A DNA stretch of 64,000 nucleotides, from the NCBI GenBank assembly GCA_022478985.1, contig JAKSZP010013328.1:1-64000 (forward strand). Direction: 5' to 3'. This document shows, piece after piece, positions 1 to 11,913 of the stretch (positions are counted from its first letter, which is position 1; every line of letters starts with the position of its first letter). The notes beneath the pieces are model-generated. The model searched no databases. It was given only the letters and a program-made list of their open reading frames with translations, and had not been told where the DNA came from. A program made the translations under genes and the position numbers. This DNA comes from Massospora cicadina. Lineage: Eukaryota > Entomophthoromycota > Entomophthoromycetes > Entomophthorales > Entomophthoraceae.

Positions 1-247
1 AGATTCTGCAGCCAACGCAAGGTTGTATGACTATTACTACTTTGAATTTCACCCAATGGATTTATACCCTGAACTGTGTATACACATATATCACTGCTAA
101 GCACACCTGCTCAGTCATGGTGTAGTTCTGTTCATGACAGTATAAGCTTCATCTTCAAAACACGACAGGATGCTCTACGTCATCATAATCCTTATAGGAT
201 AATACTGCCCCTACAGCGGAACTTGATGCATCCATTTGCATTATAAA

Positions 248-448
248 TTACTTTTTGTAATTTGGATATTGCAAAACTGGAGCACTCGCCAATGCAATCC
301 AAAAGACATCAAAAGCGTTTTGGCATTGTTCAGGCCAGTCAAAGGTGGCGTTCTTCTTCAACAACTCTATGAGCGGTGACCCAATACAGCTGAAATTAGG
401 AATGAACCGCCAGTAGTAACTGATCATCCCAGTACCTGGATATCTCAC
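248..448 (-). pseudogene. Gypsy RT/RNase H connection fragment
   Basis: This 66-codon open stretch encodes the end of a Ty3/Gypsy reverse transcriptase thumb. It shows YYWRFIPNFS, then a PL-x-x-LLKK segment, then APVLQYPN just before the RNase H domain. It is part of copy I and is closed by stops at both ends. Equivalent segments occur at 13386-13727 in copy II and near 27180 in copy III. The motif order makes the family assignment secure; activity is excluded by the surrounding stops. Confidence 0.85.
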
Positions 449-1825
449 TTATCGCCTGGTTAAGTCATCGTATATATAGCCCACACCTTCAACAGCTAAG
501 GTTTAAGCCCATTTGATTCTACCACAAACCCGAGGTATTCCAAATGACCCTTAAAAATGACAGTTCTGAGGCTGGATCTTATATTAACGTCAGCAAGATG
601 GCAGAACACTTAATCCAAATGGTCTATAAGGTCTTTGAACGTCTTAGAGAATACATTGATATTGTCAAGGTAGACTAAAACCCAGGAAGCTTCAAATCAC
701 CTAAGATCGTGTCCATAGCTGCTGGGACGTAACTGGGACGTTACATAACCATTGGGGCTTACGCGTAGGTTGGAATAACCCTCTCAAAGTGATTATAGCA
801 AATTTCTCCTATATTGCTGCTGGCAACTCATCTGTCAATCCCCAAATATTTGATCCATGGCAGAAAAAAGTTAACCCTCCCAGTCAATCTAAAGTATCGT
901 CAATCTGTGGGAGGGGGTAGAATCCTTCTTTGTGATGCTGTTAAGCTTACAGAAGTTGATAAACACTAAGTTTGTGCCATCTTTTTTCTTCAAAAATAGC
1001 ACCAGTGATGCCCATGGATTCTTATATGGCTCTAACATCCCCATTCAATTAATTGGTCTACCTCATTATAGACAACTTCCTCTGCAGCTTCTGAGCAGCA
1101 AATAGGATGTGAAAGTTTGGGTGGTGATTGCTTATGTCCACCTGATGCACAACCCCCTGCGCACATCCCAAATTGCGGTCAGTGGATGTAAAAATTCCTC
1201 AGTATTTTTCAAACAGGGCACCACCCTATCTTTCTTTTCCTCTAACAACCCAGTAAGAGCTTCCTGTGGAACCACTGTCATTATGGTAAATGGGATTTTA
1301 CTGGTAGGCCAAGGTCCTCCTTATTTCTGAAGTTGTGAATATGATGAACCTCATCAATAGGGGTCAAGTTTAAGTAAGCCACCACTTGGTGCCTTTAAGT
1401 CGTCAAAGCCTCCTTCTTCAGGTTAGCTCTTGATACTTTCACTTCCCCCTTCCCTGGTAACAGTAACCCAGGAGCCACATGGGGTTGAACTGGGATTGCT
1501 GGTAGGATCCCATAATCTCCCCATATAATCCTTCTGGGATGTTTATTCTAAGCTCCATCCCTAGTATGACTTAATGCTCAGAAGGTATGATTAAAGCACT
1601 CGCAGCCCATAGCGGAATACACTAATCATATATATTTGGTTAGGAAGGGCTTAATCCTATGCTTCATCCACCAATATCAAACAGGAATTACCCATTGCTA
1701 TATTCTAGATTGATCTGACTGGAGCGGATTGGGTCCTTTGGGACTCCTATGAAGGTAAAGTAAATGAAGATCTGATGGCCTATGATAATAATGGTTTCTT
1801 CCACCATATTAACCACAGCCCCAAA

Positions 1826-2020
1826 TTACTGAATGAATGCAGCACCAATCAACATGTCATAGTTATTATTAGGCAGAACCACTTCTGGAGTGGAAGCCCT
1901 GACTGAGCCAAATCTCAGAGGTAATGCGCTGTAAGCTCCTTCTGACACAGTGCTCTGTGCACCCACGGTCCCATACACAACTTTATGTTCCACATCAGGC
2001 CTCAGCGGAAGCTTAGTCAT
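1826..2020 (-). pseudogene. Gypsy retropepsin fragment
   Basis: The 64-codon frame corresponds to the retroviral-type aspartic protease. The reading LPLRPDVEHKVVYGT, then a glycine-rich strand and NYDMLIGAAFI, matches the flap and C-terminal ILG-type strand of the fold. It aligns with the better preserved protease of copy III at 28702-28953, where the active-site region reads DAGAPGN. The active-site aspartate of this copy would lie just upstream (about 2040-2075), where the frame is disturbed. LINE-A is inserted immediately upstream of the protease. Confidence 0.7.
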
Positions 2021-2189
2021 GAGCTTGATGGAGCTTATATTAACTGGCGCACCAGTATCTATAATAGCTCGGTTTTTTGTGTTATAAATTAAAATATCAC
2101 ATTGGGTATTTTTTTATTTAACCAAGGTAAGCCGACCAAGGGATGGACATTACTGAATATACGTAAAACTAAGGAAGTAATCGACAAAT

Positions 2190-5100
2190 ATAAAATTAGG
2201 CACCCCAGGGTGCTCAAGTTACCCCTGTTGCCAGTGGGACTGCAAGGTATGAGAGGTTGGTGCACTACTCCGAGGGGGTTTCCCCTGCTATGGAGCAGGT
2301 GTGAAGGAAAGGGTCGGTGTGGAGGAACCAGAGTGGGAACCATGATTCTATGAGCGCTTTTTGTCTTGGTCTCATATATCCATAGAGCCAGGCTTGGAAG
2401 TGCTCTAGTAAGTGGACATGGAATCTGTTAATACTCCCATGAATGGTTGGGACCGTGCCCTTGAACGCATCTAATGCAATTGTGTGTATTGTCCACATTG
2501 CAATGGGTATTATTAGGGAGTGGAGGGTAGATGGGATTGGTGACTCGATCTGGAGCGTGAAGATACTTTTTGATATTGAGAATTACTCTTTGTTTTGAAT
2601 CTTGAGCAGGCGTGCGACTTCATGCCATATAGCTTTGGTTGGGGGTCATGTTTCTAGGCGGTGATGTAGGGAACCCTCCCCTCCACATACTGCGCAGGTT
2701 GCGTTGAGGGAATTGGAGTGGTCCGCCGTCCTATAAGTCCTTCTCAGACAGCGCCAGGCGTTTGCTCTTATCCTCGGCTGTAGGAGTGGGTGGTGAGTCA
2801 TTTTCCACATTGCCTTCTGTGTGGTTAAATCATAGGGAATGTCCAACATATCTAGGTATTCTATCCTAGCTATGCTTGGGGTTGTTGCGAGCATATCCCT
2901 CTGGGGGTGGTTTTCTGGGTTTCTTAATTTTAATTGGGGCTGGGTCATCCCCTTCCCTGTATAGTACCCATGTTCTCTATGGTCCATCACATATGGCGGA
3001 TAGTTCGGAGGATATGTTTGAAATGAGGGGAGGTTCCATGCGGACCCGTTGCAGTAGGGTGCTTGGCAAGGTATGAAAGTAGTCTGGGTGGACTATGTGG
3101 GTTGGTTAATTTGAGCGCCTGTTCAAAGTTAGTCCTTGCTGCTCTAGACCAATGTTGTTGCAGGAGGTCTGGAGCAAGGATTTCCTTTATCCAGGTACCT
3201 AGGATGTGATTGGCGTGGCTCTCAAAATCTATTAGTCCCATGCCTCCGCTTGAGCGTGGGTTAAATAGTGTTTCCATCCGTATAGGAGGGTGAGAGCCAG
3301 GCCACAGCCAGCCCTGGATAAGCGCGCAGATTGAGGTTATAAGGGTAGGTGAGAAGGCGATCGCATGGGCCTGAACCACAGTATTGGGAGGATGAGCGAG
3401 TTAGCAACTGTAACTCGTCCTGTTTTTCATGGGGTTCTTCCCTTGAGGAAGGTGACGCGTTTGGATACCCGTTGTAACAGGTTACTTTTCATGTCTCATT
3501 AGCATATCCCCTGATTCTAGCCAGATTCCAAGGTGTCAGACAGGAGTGGTGGTGGGAGGTGTTGCAAAGGAAAAAATGATTGGTTTTTCCTTCGTGTGTT
3601 GGTATGAGGTTCTGATGTTGTGGCCCAATTGTTTGTGTATTTGCCTAAGAGGATGATTTCTGTCTTCCTTTTGTTGAGCGATGCATTGCTCACCTTGGAG
3701 TATTCCTCTAGAGTGTGTTCCAGCAGTCAGGAATCTTCATTGTTTTCTATACCTGCTATGCAGGCATCCGCAAAGGCCAGTATCTTGACTGTTGGTTGCC
3801 CTTGTGCGGTTGTCCCCATGAAAAATGAGTCAGTTACTCGGAGGAGTGGGTCAAAGCTCAAATTGTAATGAAGTGGGCTGAGGGGATCCCCTTGTTTGAG
3901 CCCTCTGTGTGGTTTAATCTTGTTTGTTAGGAATCCAAGGCCGCATACAGCCATGGTTGCAGATTCTGTTAGGATCATCGCCCATTTTATGAATCTTGAT
4001 GGGAGATTGAAGGCATGTAGACATTCTTTTACGTATGGCCAGCTAACACGGTCATACGCCTTTTCCTGATCCAAGAAGACTAGGGCACCAGTTGCTTTGG
4101 ATTAGCAAATGTTTGCAACAGGGTGAATGTTGTTCCAGAATGAACGCCCTGGTATAAACCCAAACTGGTTGGGTGATAGGACGTCAGATGCAATTGCGCC
4201 TAATCTAGCTGATAAATTTTTTGTTAAAATTTTTGTGTCAGTGTTGGAGAGTGCAATTGGGCGCCAGTTGGCCAGGTCCAACTTGTCACCCTTTTTATAC
4301 AAGGTTATAACGTAGGATTCATGGCCTCCTGGTAATAGGCGTGTTTTTAATAAGCTCTGGTTAATAGACGCCAATAGGAGGGGGGCGATTTGTTGAAAAT
4401 ATTTTTTGTAAAATTCGTAGGGTATCCCATCAGGCCCTGGGCATTTCCTACGTGGTGCACCGTGAATTGTATCCCAAAGCTCCTCCCATGTAATAAGGTA
4501 TAGTATATTGTAATTTGGTGGTGTACTTTGTATCTTGGCAGTTTGTATAAATTCTTTAATTTTTTGTGAATCTGTTGGCGTTTCACGATATAATTCGGTA
4601 TAATAGCAGTGTACTTCTGGCTTGACCTCCTCAGGGTCAGTTGCCATGGTGCCGTTGGTCTTGCAGACCTGTGTGCATGTGGGCTGTATTCTGCGGGAGT
4701 GGAATTGGCGGAAAAAGTATGTCAAACAGGTTTCACCTTCTTTTATGAACTTACCTTTGTTCAATACTTTGATTCTGTGTTGGTGTTCAAAGATGAGGTT
4801 GTTAAGTCGGGGTAAAAATTTCTGCCCATTTGTGTCCCCAATTAGGGCTATAGCCAGATCTCGGAGTATTTATTTCCAGGTGGTCTAGTTCCGCCAAGGT
4901 ACGCTTGATTGTGGCTGTGTCCGCGGTGTACTTACATGATGCAATATGTCAGGTTTTTTTGATTAAATCCTTTTTGAAATTTTCCAATGTTCCGATGGAT
5001 CCAAAGTAAATGGGGTTGTGAATTCTGGGTTCATAGCCTTGTTTTCAACCCAGTCAGATATCTCAGGCAATTTTATATTTTCCAGGTGAAGCTTTCTCCA

Positions 5101-5832
5101 AGGCGACACCTGTGTGTGGGATTAAGTTGGCGCTAACTGCACTGTAACTAATTGGTGGTCAGAAAAATTGATCTTTTTTGTTATAAATTTGGGGATTCTT
5201 GAGCAGTGGGATTGTAGGATGAGGATGTGGCCAATGCAACTCATTGATATGAGCGCTCCCTTGCATATGTTGGGCTGCATTATGTGGGGAAGGAGTGGTG
5301 AATTGGGGGGAAGAGCATCCTGTAAGCCAAGAGATGCCTTCATTGTGAGGAATTCAATGTGTCCAGGTGGGTATCCCCTGGGATTAGGCCATTGATCCAA
5401 ATTGGGGTTATCCCAGCAGTTGAAAATCGCCTAACATAATGATATCTGGTGGGAGGGTGAGAGTAGGAATGTTTTCAAAAATTCGTTTTCTCTTGATTGC
5501 AGTGCACGGTGCATATATACATGCTATTGAATTATTTCCTCTTGGCATATGATTGTTGCTACCAGGACTTGACCGTGCAAGTGTGATGACAAATTTGTAA
5601 TTTTAAATTTTTTGTTGTTTTGGATGATCACCCCACAGCGAGACATCCATACTGACTGTGATGGTGTGACCCTGGTTGACCAGGATTCTTCTTCCTCTTG
5701 TAGACAGTGGGTTTCTTGGATGGCCAAGATGTCTACAAGAGGTTTTTTCAGGAATGCCAGCTTTTTGGCTTGGGACATATGAGCCCTGGCTCCCGCAATT
5801 TTTAGCATCCCTTTTAAAACTGAGGTGCCCAC
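2190..5832 (-). pseudogene. LINE-A ORF2 (endonuclease, reverse transcriptase, zinc motif)
   Basis: The N-terminal part (5832-5122) is an exonuclease-endonuclease-phosphatase type endonuclease with LAIQETHCL, including the catalytic glutamate. The RT core occupies 4764-3727 with CPGPDGIPYEFYKK, LANWRPIALSNTD, NQFGFIPGRS, EKAYDRVSW and LKQGDPLSP. The YxDD-equivalent box at 3763-3774 reads FADA rather than FADD, so the second catalytic aspartate is lost. The C-terminus (2990-2640) carries CAVCGGEGSLHHRLE, a C-x2-C...H motif typical of LINEs with a terminal zinc domain. Stops and frame changes interrupt it. Confidence 0.85.
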
Positions 5833-5838
5833 GGCGCC

Positions 5839-7003
5839 TCAGGAGCAATTGGGAGGGCCCTCTGGCCCTATCCCACCACAGCTCATTTTGGCCATGCTCC
5901 GCGTCTGTACTCCAACTCTTTCACTGCCATTGTTGGTTCCCTTGATCTGACCCAATGATTCAATGGAATTGCGGTTTTTTGCATTTGCGTCAACTTTTCC
6001 TGCACAGGTCTCATGTTGATTTGATTTGATGCAGATTGTTGATTGGATTTTGTATTTTGGAGGTTCGACTTTGGTGAATTGTGCACCACATTTTTGCCCA
6101 AATTGTGGTTGCATTGTTCCTCAATATGTGCATGACTGATGTCGCTTTGTGACTCAGTCAGGTTACTGTGAAAATTTTCAACATGGGCATATTGTTCTGA
6201 TTGGTTGGTTCAGTGAATATCCAAAATATCCTCCCAAATTTGTTTGGGGTTAATGGCGGACTCCGCATGTGCCACCGCTTCAGCCGTTGCTTGCTTGCGG
6301 GCTTTTTGTGCCACTTTACGTTGTTTGCTTATAACTGGGTCCACGATGGAGTTTAGTCCAACTTCACCCCAGCGGAATGGGTGGTGACTGTCAGTCATTT
6401 TGGTGAAGTTTTCATTATCTTCATCCATTGCTTCCTCACAATAGTCATTTTCCATTAAACCCTCTTTCACAGGGCATTCGTGTTCCTTGTGGCCCAGTGA
6501 GCCACAGTGGTTGCAAATGGGCAGTGCGCGTTCCGGTGTAACTCAGTATGTGCCTGACTGCCCCCCATCTTCAAAGTGAAATTCTGCTGTGCGGGGAATT
6601 CTGGATAAGTCCTCTTCCACTTCTGGGAAGGGATTGATAACAGCGATAGCTTTGCCCATGCACAGGTTGGGCATCAAGCGAAATCGCTGTAATTTGAGTT
6701 GCTGAATTTCTCCGTAGGCCACAAGACCTTTACGGAGCTCCACCTCAATTATCTTATGAGGAAGGTTGGTGGTTTTGAGTCAAAAGAGATGAACAAAGTT
6801 TTCACTTTGTTCCATCTGGTGCGCATGGTGCGCGCAATTTTTTTGCCCTCAGGGAGGGAAATTTCCACACAGACTTTTGCTGCGGCTTCAGCTTCATCAG
6901 CTGTTTTGAAACCAATATTGATCCAGCCACAGCCCATATTGTTGGTGGCTACATACACCGCGTGAGGGAAAAGTGAAGGCTGTGCCTCACATTTTTCTCC
7001 CAC
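5839..7003 (-). pseudogene. LINE-A ORF1 (nucleic-acid-binding protein)
   Basis: The frame opens near 7003 and is read in pieces down to about 5839. The first segment (7003-6749) has an alternating pattern ending in a basic stretch that looks like an RRM fold, as in many LINE ORF1 proteins. About 6525-6480 encodes a zinc knuckle reading CNHCGSLGHKEHEC, a perfect C-x2-C-x4-H-x4-C. The C-terminal part is acidic and alanine-rich, then ends with GPEGPPNCS before a stop. The LINE-E reading at 61343-61990 has the same order, which supports the ORF boundaries. The role would be binding element RNA; in-frame stops make this copy inactive. Confidence 0.75.
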
Positions 7004-7671
7004 AGGGTCGGTGACTCATCCCCAAGGAAGAGTTTGATCCCATGTTCCACCTTTGATAAGGGTTGGTTGAACTGAATATACATATATTTGTGTGCTTTAC
7101 AAAAATATCATAAACCCAGATGGTGTCTGAGTTTGCAATTTCTTTGCAGATTAGGTTTCTGGTCCCCCTCCAGGGCGTTTCTTACCCTTGGTTGCACCGT
7201 TATGTGCACCATCCGCCGCGAGGCTCACCCATGTTGTATTATTTTTATTGATATAGTTACCCATCTTTCCTGTGTGTGATAATCCAAATTTGCTGTTTGA
7301 ATCGAATCATAGTAACTAAAGTGATTGTTACGAGAAAGAAAAACTACAATATCACATTAGGTACACTCCAAATAGAATGAACCATTGGTTATTCTTTGAG
7401 GTAACTTTTTTCGCTTCAATTGACTAACTCAAAGCTGAATATAAGCTTTAATAAGATATAAAAAACCAGCAGCTCAAATCGAGCAATTTGATCTGAATGT
7501 TGATGCCATTATACTCCTGCTTCCCCAGCTTGAGGTGCTGGTGCGCCGCCTTCTGGAATCCTTTGGCCACCGCTGAAGTGCTTCTGGGCTGTCTCTGATA
7601 GCCCTCCCAATGCCACCGGACGTTACGTCCCACCTCAGGACTTAGCCCACCATCTTGCAAACTCACAGGAA

Positions 7672-8402
7672 GTGCTCCAGAGCCCTTTGGTGCTCCCTCA
7701 GAGTAACCTGCGTTTTGGCCTCCAGGTCAAATGTGGGAATCTTTTCCCATATGTGATCATGGCCATCAACAAGATGGCCTGGCAGTTTTCAAACCTTTCA
7801 GATATATTGATTTTCGTTCCTTTAAGGGCTATTTTGACCTTTGAAATCAATCTGATAATGATGCAGAAGCAGCATCTAAGCTGCCAATATTTTAAAAGTA
7901 TTCCTATCTACACTTTTCGCACATGGCTCCTGGATGAAGCCAATTTAATGGCCCAGTTTGCAAGGTGCCGTCATTTCTCTCCCCTGAATGCCTTCACCAC
8001 AAACTGATGGATGGTTTGGCCATTTATGGTGCAGACCCCATCTTGCAGTTTGTGGTTCCCAATGGGGTGGGTCAGTTGGCAGGGATTCGCGCCTTTGCGA
8101 CAATCCGCTCTTTTCTTCATGACACCCACCTTGCAATTCACCCTGCACTGTGATCAGATCTGCAACTGATCACTCTTTTGGGTGTGTGCCATAAACAGCC
8201 ATGCCATATGCCCCTTGTGCTTCAAATTAGATCATTTAAAGCACAAGTGCCCCACGGTTCCATCTCTGCCACTTCCGCTGCTCCTCCTTCTGGTGTCAGG
8301 CCAGCTGCTTCCACACCCAAATTATTAAATGTGCGCAATCCTCCCACCCAGACTTTGGCAAATTCTGGCGCTGCTTCCAAAGCAGAGCCCAATCAAGATT
8401 AA
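7672..8402 (+). pseudogene. LINE-B ORF1 remnant with CCHC knuckle
   Basis: Read across frames, this stretch gives an ORF1-like protein. About 8195-8240 encodes CPLCFKLDHLKHKC, a C-x2-C-x4-H-x4-C knuckle. It is followed by a proline/serine/alanine-rich low-complexity C-terminus at 8178-8402 in another frame, matching the organisation after the knuckle of LINE-C ORF1. Several stops interrupt it. The assignment rests on the knuckle, the low-complexity tail and the LINE-C-like 3' terminus; upstream of the knuckle I see no clear similarity. Confidence 0.6.
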
Positions 8403-9250
8403 CTTTTTAAAAAATCGTCAGAATTATGAAATCCTGAGCTAATGGCTGAGACTTTTTTTGGCTGAGCTGGTGTGGTCAACTGTTCACAGCCAATAAGGTT
8501 CCACCACTGCTCTGACTCCAGTGGCTGGCTCAGCATTAGCCGAGTTAAATACAATTGAGTACCTCAGATGGATTGATGATAGTGACCAGCTGTATAATGT
8601 CAGTCCAGATTTCGCTTTATTTTTTTGTAAATCCTCCCAATTTGCGTCCTCGCCATATTTGAGCTAAAAGCGGTTTTCCTAATTACAAAAATATTAATAA
8701 AATGGCGGTAGAAGCAACATCTGCTCCAGCCAACACCATCCTCCATCAACATCTCCATGGGGCGATGGAACCCCTTATTGAGGGTATTCTCATCCCAAAT
8801 CTTTCCCATAATTTTGATTAGGATGAAAAATATGAAATTGAGGATCTCGCTTTTTGAGTGAGCTGCACTTGATTTGACACAGCAAAAACTTCTCTGTTTG
8901 ACCCAATTATCCCTAACTTTGCCAGCGCATCAAGTCTTTCACTTGTGTGCCTGCTCTCATCACTTTTTCTGAGCATCAACTTGCTCAATATGTTGAGGCG
9001 ATGGACACCGCCAGCCTTAATAATGAAGAAAACCCACAACTATAACTATTATGCCATATGTCGCCGATGCCCCAACCCCTATGTTGTCCGCCATGGTCTG
9101 CAAGCTAAAGCGGGCGCCAGACAAAAGTTTTCCCAAAGCTTTCTCACCTTCTGATATGGCTTTCTAGGTTAATAACTTAGGGGCTATATTATAAATTTTT
9201 TAATTACAATAGTCCCTTTGTTTGGATCATTCGTCAAATAAAGATGCTTG
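8403..9250. other. LINE-B interior, no recognisable coding
   Basis: AT-rich sequence between the ORF1 remnant and the 3' tail. It has only short open stretches on both strands, none with a motif I recognise. By position it should be degraded ORF2 or 3' untranslated sequence of LINE-B. Confidence 0.4.
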
Positions 9251-9825
9251 GCGGCTCCCTTTTGGGTTGGGCACCACTAGTGCTAAAAAAAAACCATTGG
9301 TGTTTATTACATTAACATCAAAGGGATTTTTGTTACCAAGAAAAGTTACAATACCCACACTGACATGAGGATACTACTGTGCAATCTTTTCTACTGGAAT
9401 GGCTACATTTACCCCCACTAGGGGAGGTGACTTCCGTTGAGGGTCCAAAATCACTTGTGCCATTTCGTTCAAGGATTTGCCAGGCATACAGCTTTTGCAC
9501 ACCTTGCCGGAAAACAGAGCCTAAAAGAATTATGGTTTCATTCATGAATTGGGCTGAGATATTGTGTTAAAGTTGTTGATATAATAAGTCATCAGGTCGG
9601 GTACTGGGGCTGATGCAATGAGACTCATGGGAATTGTCAGGGACAAATAATTTGATTTAGCAGAGTTAGAGCTTAACATTTCTACTCCACTCAAATTTTT
9701 CTCTGTTTGATCAAAACAAATGGAACTGCATGAACATGCTGGTTGACTGGTAAATTAGCACATAGTGGCCTTTTGGCTGCACGAGAAACAATCATTCATA
9801 AATGGCTTTCATCTATGGTTCACGC

Positions 9826-10504
9826 CTAAAGGTCTGAGCCAAAAGTTAACCAAAGAATTGAAATTAAGCCGGGGATGGGCTGATTGTGCATTAGGAGGGC
9901 TGAAAAGACCTGCTGACATATTGGGTGGCTGAGGATTGCCCAATGGATTATACCTGAATCATTGTGGTTTATTTCCTGATGAGAATGTAGTGGCGACTGC
10001 AGGGGCTTTCTGGTCCACGTTGGGAGCGCTGAGTGTGACATAAAGATGGCGTAAAGTGTTAATGATTTTAGAAATTCTGCATCTTTGTGCAGTATGCAAG
10101 TTATTGCATTATGCAGTTCGTGATATGGCTTGACAACCACTGGCATGGCTATGCCTACATCCTCATTAGTTTTGATATTTGCTCCCACTAACACATGAGC
10201 TTCAGCTAGGAACCGCTCTGCAAACTCAACCATGGACTTGTGTTTTTTGAAACTGTATTGTTAGAAATTTGACCTTGTGCTGCGACATCTTTGCCACGCC
10301 CCCAAACAGATGGAGCACAGTCTCCTTCACCTCCTGATACATTATACCACTACTCTTTTGGTAACAGATGACCTGGTCTGAACTCTCAACATCCAAAGCG
10401 GATAGCAACAGTTTAGCTTTCTGATGATCCGATTCTCCCTCTATGGCAAATTTTAATTGTTTAAAATATCCATGCATGTTCTCATCATGACTGAAAGGTG
10501 GCAA
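9826..10504 (-). pseudogene. Gypsy gag (capsid-like), copy I
   Basis: Two open segments, 10504-10226 and 10233-9826, form a gag-like polypeptide. The first has HGYFKQLKFAIEGESDHQKAK and a following LLLSAL, the F-x-x-x-EG-x-x-x-x-x-KA-x-x-LLS-AL pattern typical of the retrotransposon gag domain. The second has FAERFLAEAHVLVGA. Copy III encodes the same order at 30496-29767 and copy II at about 22700-22300. A frameshift joins the two parts, so the protein is not made intact. Confidence 0.75.
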
Positions 10505-10849
10505 CTTTTCAATTCAAACAAAAATCACCTGACCCTGTGCTTATGACTTGAGAAACAGATGGGATAGGTTTAGATAGTTCAAGGGTAATGTCCTTGAGGT
10601 CCAGAATAGGGTTGCAAGGATGGATGCAAATCCCTCAAAGTAGACCAAGAGTTAGATTATGAGGAGGGACTGCCATGGCCCCTGGGGTAATTGATGGCCG
10701 AACTGTAGCATTCTTCTCCAGACTCTCTGCTGACTGCACCCTTACCTCCCTCACTAGTTTGGTCAATAAAAAAGGTCGTTGATCATCTGCTCTGCTTTGA
10801 CCAGATAGCATTGACTCCACCCGTCTCTCACCTCCTAATGAAGCTCTTC

Positions 10850-11355
10850 AAATTCCTTATGAAATTTGTAGCAGAATTTTCACTCTGTGTCCAGCTTACG
10901 CTCCATTTATTGGAGTCATGAAAGGACGTCCTACAATGTGCTCTGCATTATCACATTCTGCTGACCACCGTTGTGTGCTTGTCAGTTTGCTTTATCCTAT
11001 TTGATTGGTTAATGCGGCTCAACCTCGCACCAACTCCTCTTTTGACCATCAAAGTTTATCCAAGTGCGCTTGCATATCAGCGTACTCCATCATTTCAATG
11101 AATGGAAGAGTAATGTCTCCGCTTGGAGCTGCCTCATTGTATCTTTCCAACTTATTCATTTGACTCAACAATTGGCTGTAGTCTATGGTCGCCAAAAAAG
11201 CTAGCCAAAAGGTTGGCCATCTGCGGGTTACTCCTTTTCAGCACAAAGTTGACCAAATATAAGTTCCATAGTGTCAGAGTTATCAGTCATCCGCCACTCC
11301 AACAAGGTAACCTAGTCTCTTGTCTAAGCCACTGCCACATCAATTACTTCCACCC
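10850..11355 (-). other. Gypsy copy I leader, nothing recognised
   Basis: Leader and gag N-terminal region between the gag homology and the LTR. It has no long open frame. It is equivalent to 30497-30884 in copy III. Confidence 0.4.
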
Positions 11356-11913
11356 TGTTATAATTTTTGGTGATACCGTTAGGATACACCATAAGGGTTT
11401 CACAGGCCAAACCCACTGAACAACGGACGGATGATGTGAGTACTAATGATCCTCTGAACACACTTGAAAATATAATAAAATATGATACAATAGCCCCAAT
11501 AACACTTTTTTTATTTAATAAATACAGCAGTTCCTCTCTGTTTCAATCTTAAAACTACTTTCAACCTTCTTCTTTCTATTGCCTATCTTACTTATATCTC
11601 AGCAACTTTGGAAAATACTGGTCTCTTGCTTAGACTATTTGGTTCCGCCATATTCTCATTAGTTCCAGCAGAATATGTATTCTGAAATTCTTATCATCTT
11701 AGTTTGAAGCGATCTAATTAATATTTGATGAATGTTGACATCACTTTATCACCTTATTTCGAGGCGATCTAATAACCCTTTTTAACCTAATATCGCCTCA
11801 TCTCAAGGCGCTTGAATAATTGTAACTAGTCATTATGGTTGGTGATTTCTTTTTAAACTGCCATAGCTATTCAGGGCTTATAATCCAGTTATATCAGAAT
11901 CTTGAAATTACCA
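11356..11913 (-). repeat. Gypsy LTR a (558 bp), shared between copies I and II
   Basis: It begins TGTTATAA and ends ATTACCA on the given strand. It matches the other LTRs through shared blocks such as TAGGATACACCATAAGGG near the start and GGCTTATNATCCAGT near the end. On its left lies the gag/leader side of copy I. On its right is a purine tract (complement of 11914-11924, AATCAAGGG) and the integrase side of copy II. One LTR therefore serves two internal regions. Confidence 0.75.

Larger units (their letters stand above)
1..2108 (-). mobile_element. Ty3/Gypsy copy I, pol part (partial, degenerate)
   Basis: This is the 3' half of a minus-strand Gypsy internal region, running off the left window edge. 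Reading leftward it holds an aspartic protease (about 2070-1820), reverse transcriptase (about 1700-250) and the start of RNase H (below 240). At 248-448 the reading has the RT connection motif YYWRFIPNFS followed by an F-W-P-x-x-C-x-x-A-F pattern, typical of Ty3/Gypsy RT. The catalytic box at 658-672 reads YLDN instead of YLDD. Stops and frameshifts separate the segments, so it is not functional. The rest of the copy continues at 7364-7389 and 9302-11355 beyond two LINE insertions. Confidence 0.85.
2109..7347 (-). mobile_element. LINE-A, non-LTR retrotransposon inserted in Gypsy copy I
   Basis: A 5.24 kb LINE on the minus strand. Its 3' end is a short A-rich tail (complement of 2109-2119). 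The flanks 2093-2108 and 7348-7363 are a 16 bp TSD (AATATCACATTGGGTA / AATATCACATTAGGTA, one mismatch). The Gypsy sequence resumes after the second copy in register with Gypsy II and III. Order from its 5' end: ORF1 (RRM-like region, CCHC knuckle), then ORF2 with endonuclease, reverse transcriptase and a C-terminal C-x2-C...H...C motif. All frames are broken. A related ORF1 copy lies at about 59380-62000. Confidence 0.9.
7390..9291 (+). mobile_element. LINE-B, internally deleted non-LTR element
   Basis: A 1.9 kb plus-strand insertion in Gypsy copy I, 26 bp from LINE-A. It ends in the tail GGGCACCACTAGTGCTAAAA with a run of A, the same tail type as LINE-C. The 10 bp TSD AACCATTGGT occurs at 7380-7389 and 9292-9301, and Gypsy sequence continues in register afterwards. 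The body contains an ORF1-like region with a zinc knuckle at about 8195-8240. I find no endonuclease or RT motifs, so it is a non-autonomous deletion derivative with its 5' part, ORF1 and 3' tail kept. Confidence 0.8.
9302..11355 (-). mobile_element. Ty3/Gypsy copy I, gag and leader part
   Basis: Continuation of Gypsy copy I after the two LINE insertions, read leftward from the LTR at 11356. It contains the gag region (10504-9826) and a leader of about 0.5 kb. The primer-binding segment next to the LTR is poorly conserved here compared with copies II and III. Together with 1-2108 and 7364-7389 this accounts for about 4.2 kb of the copy inside the window. Confidence 0.75.
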
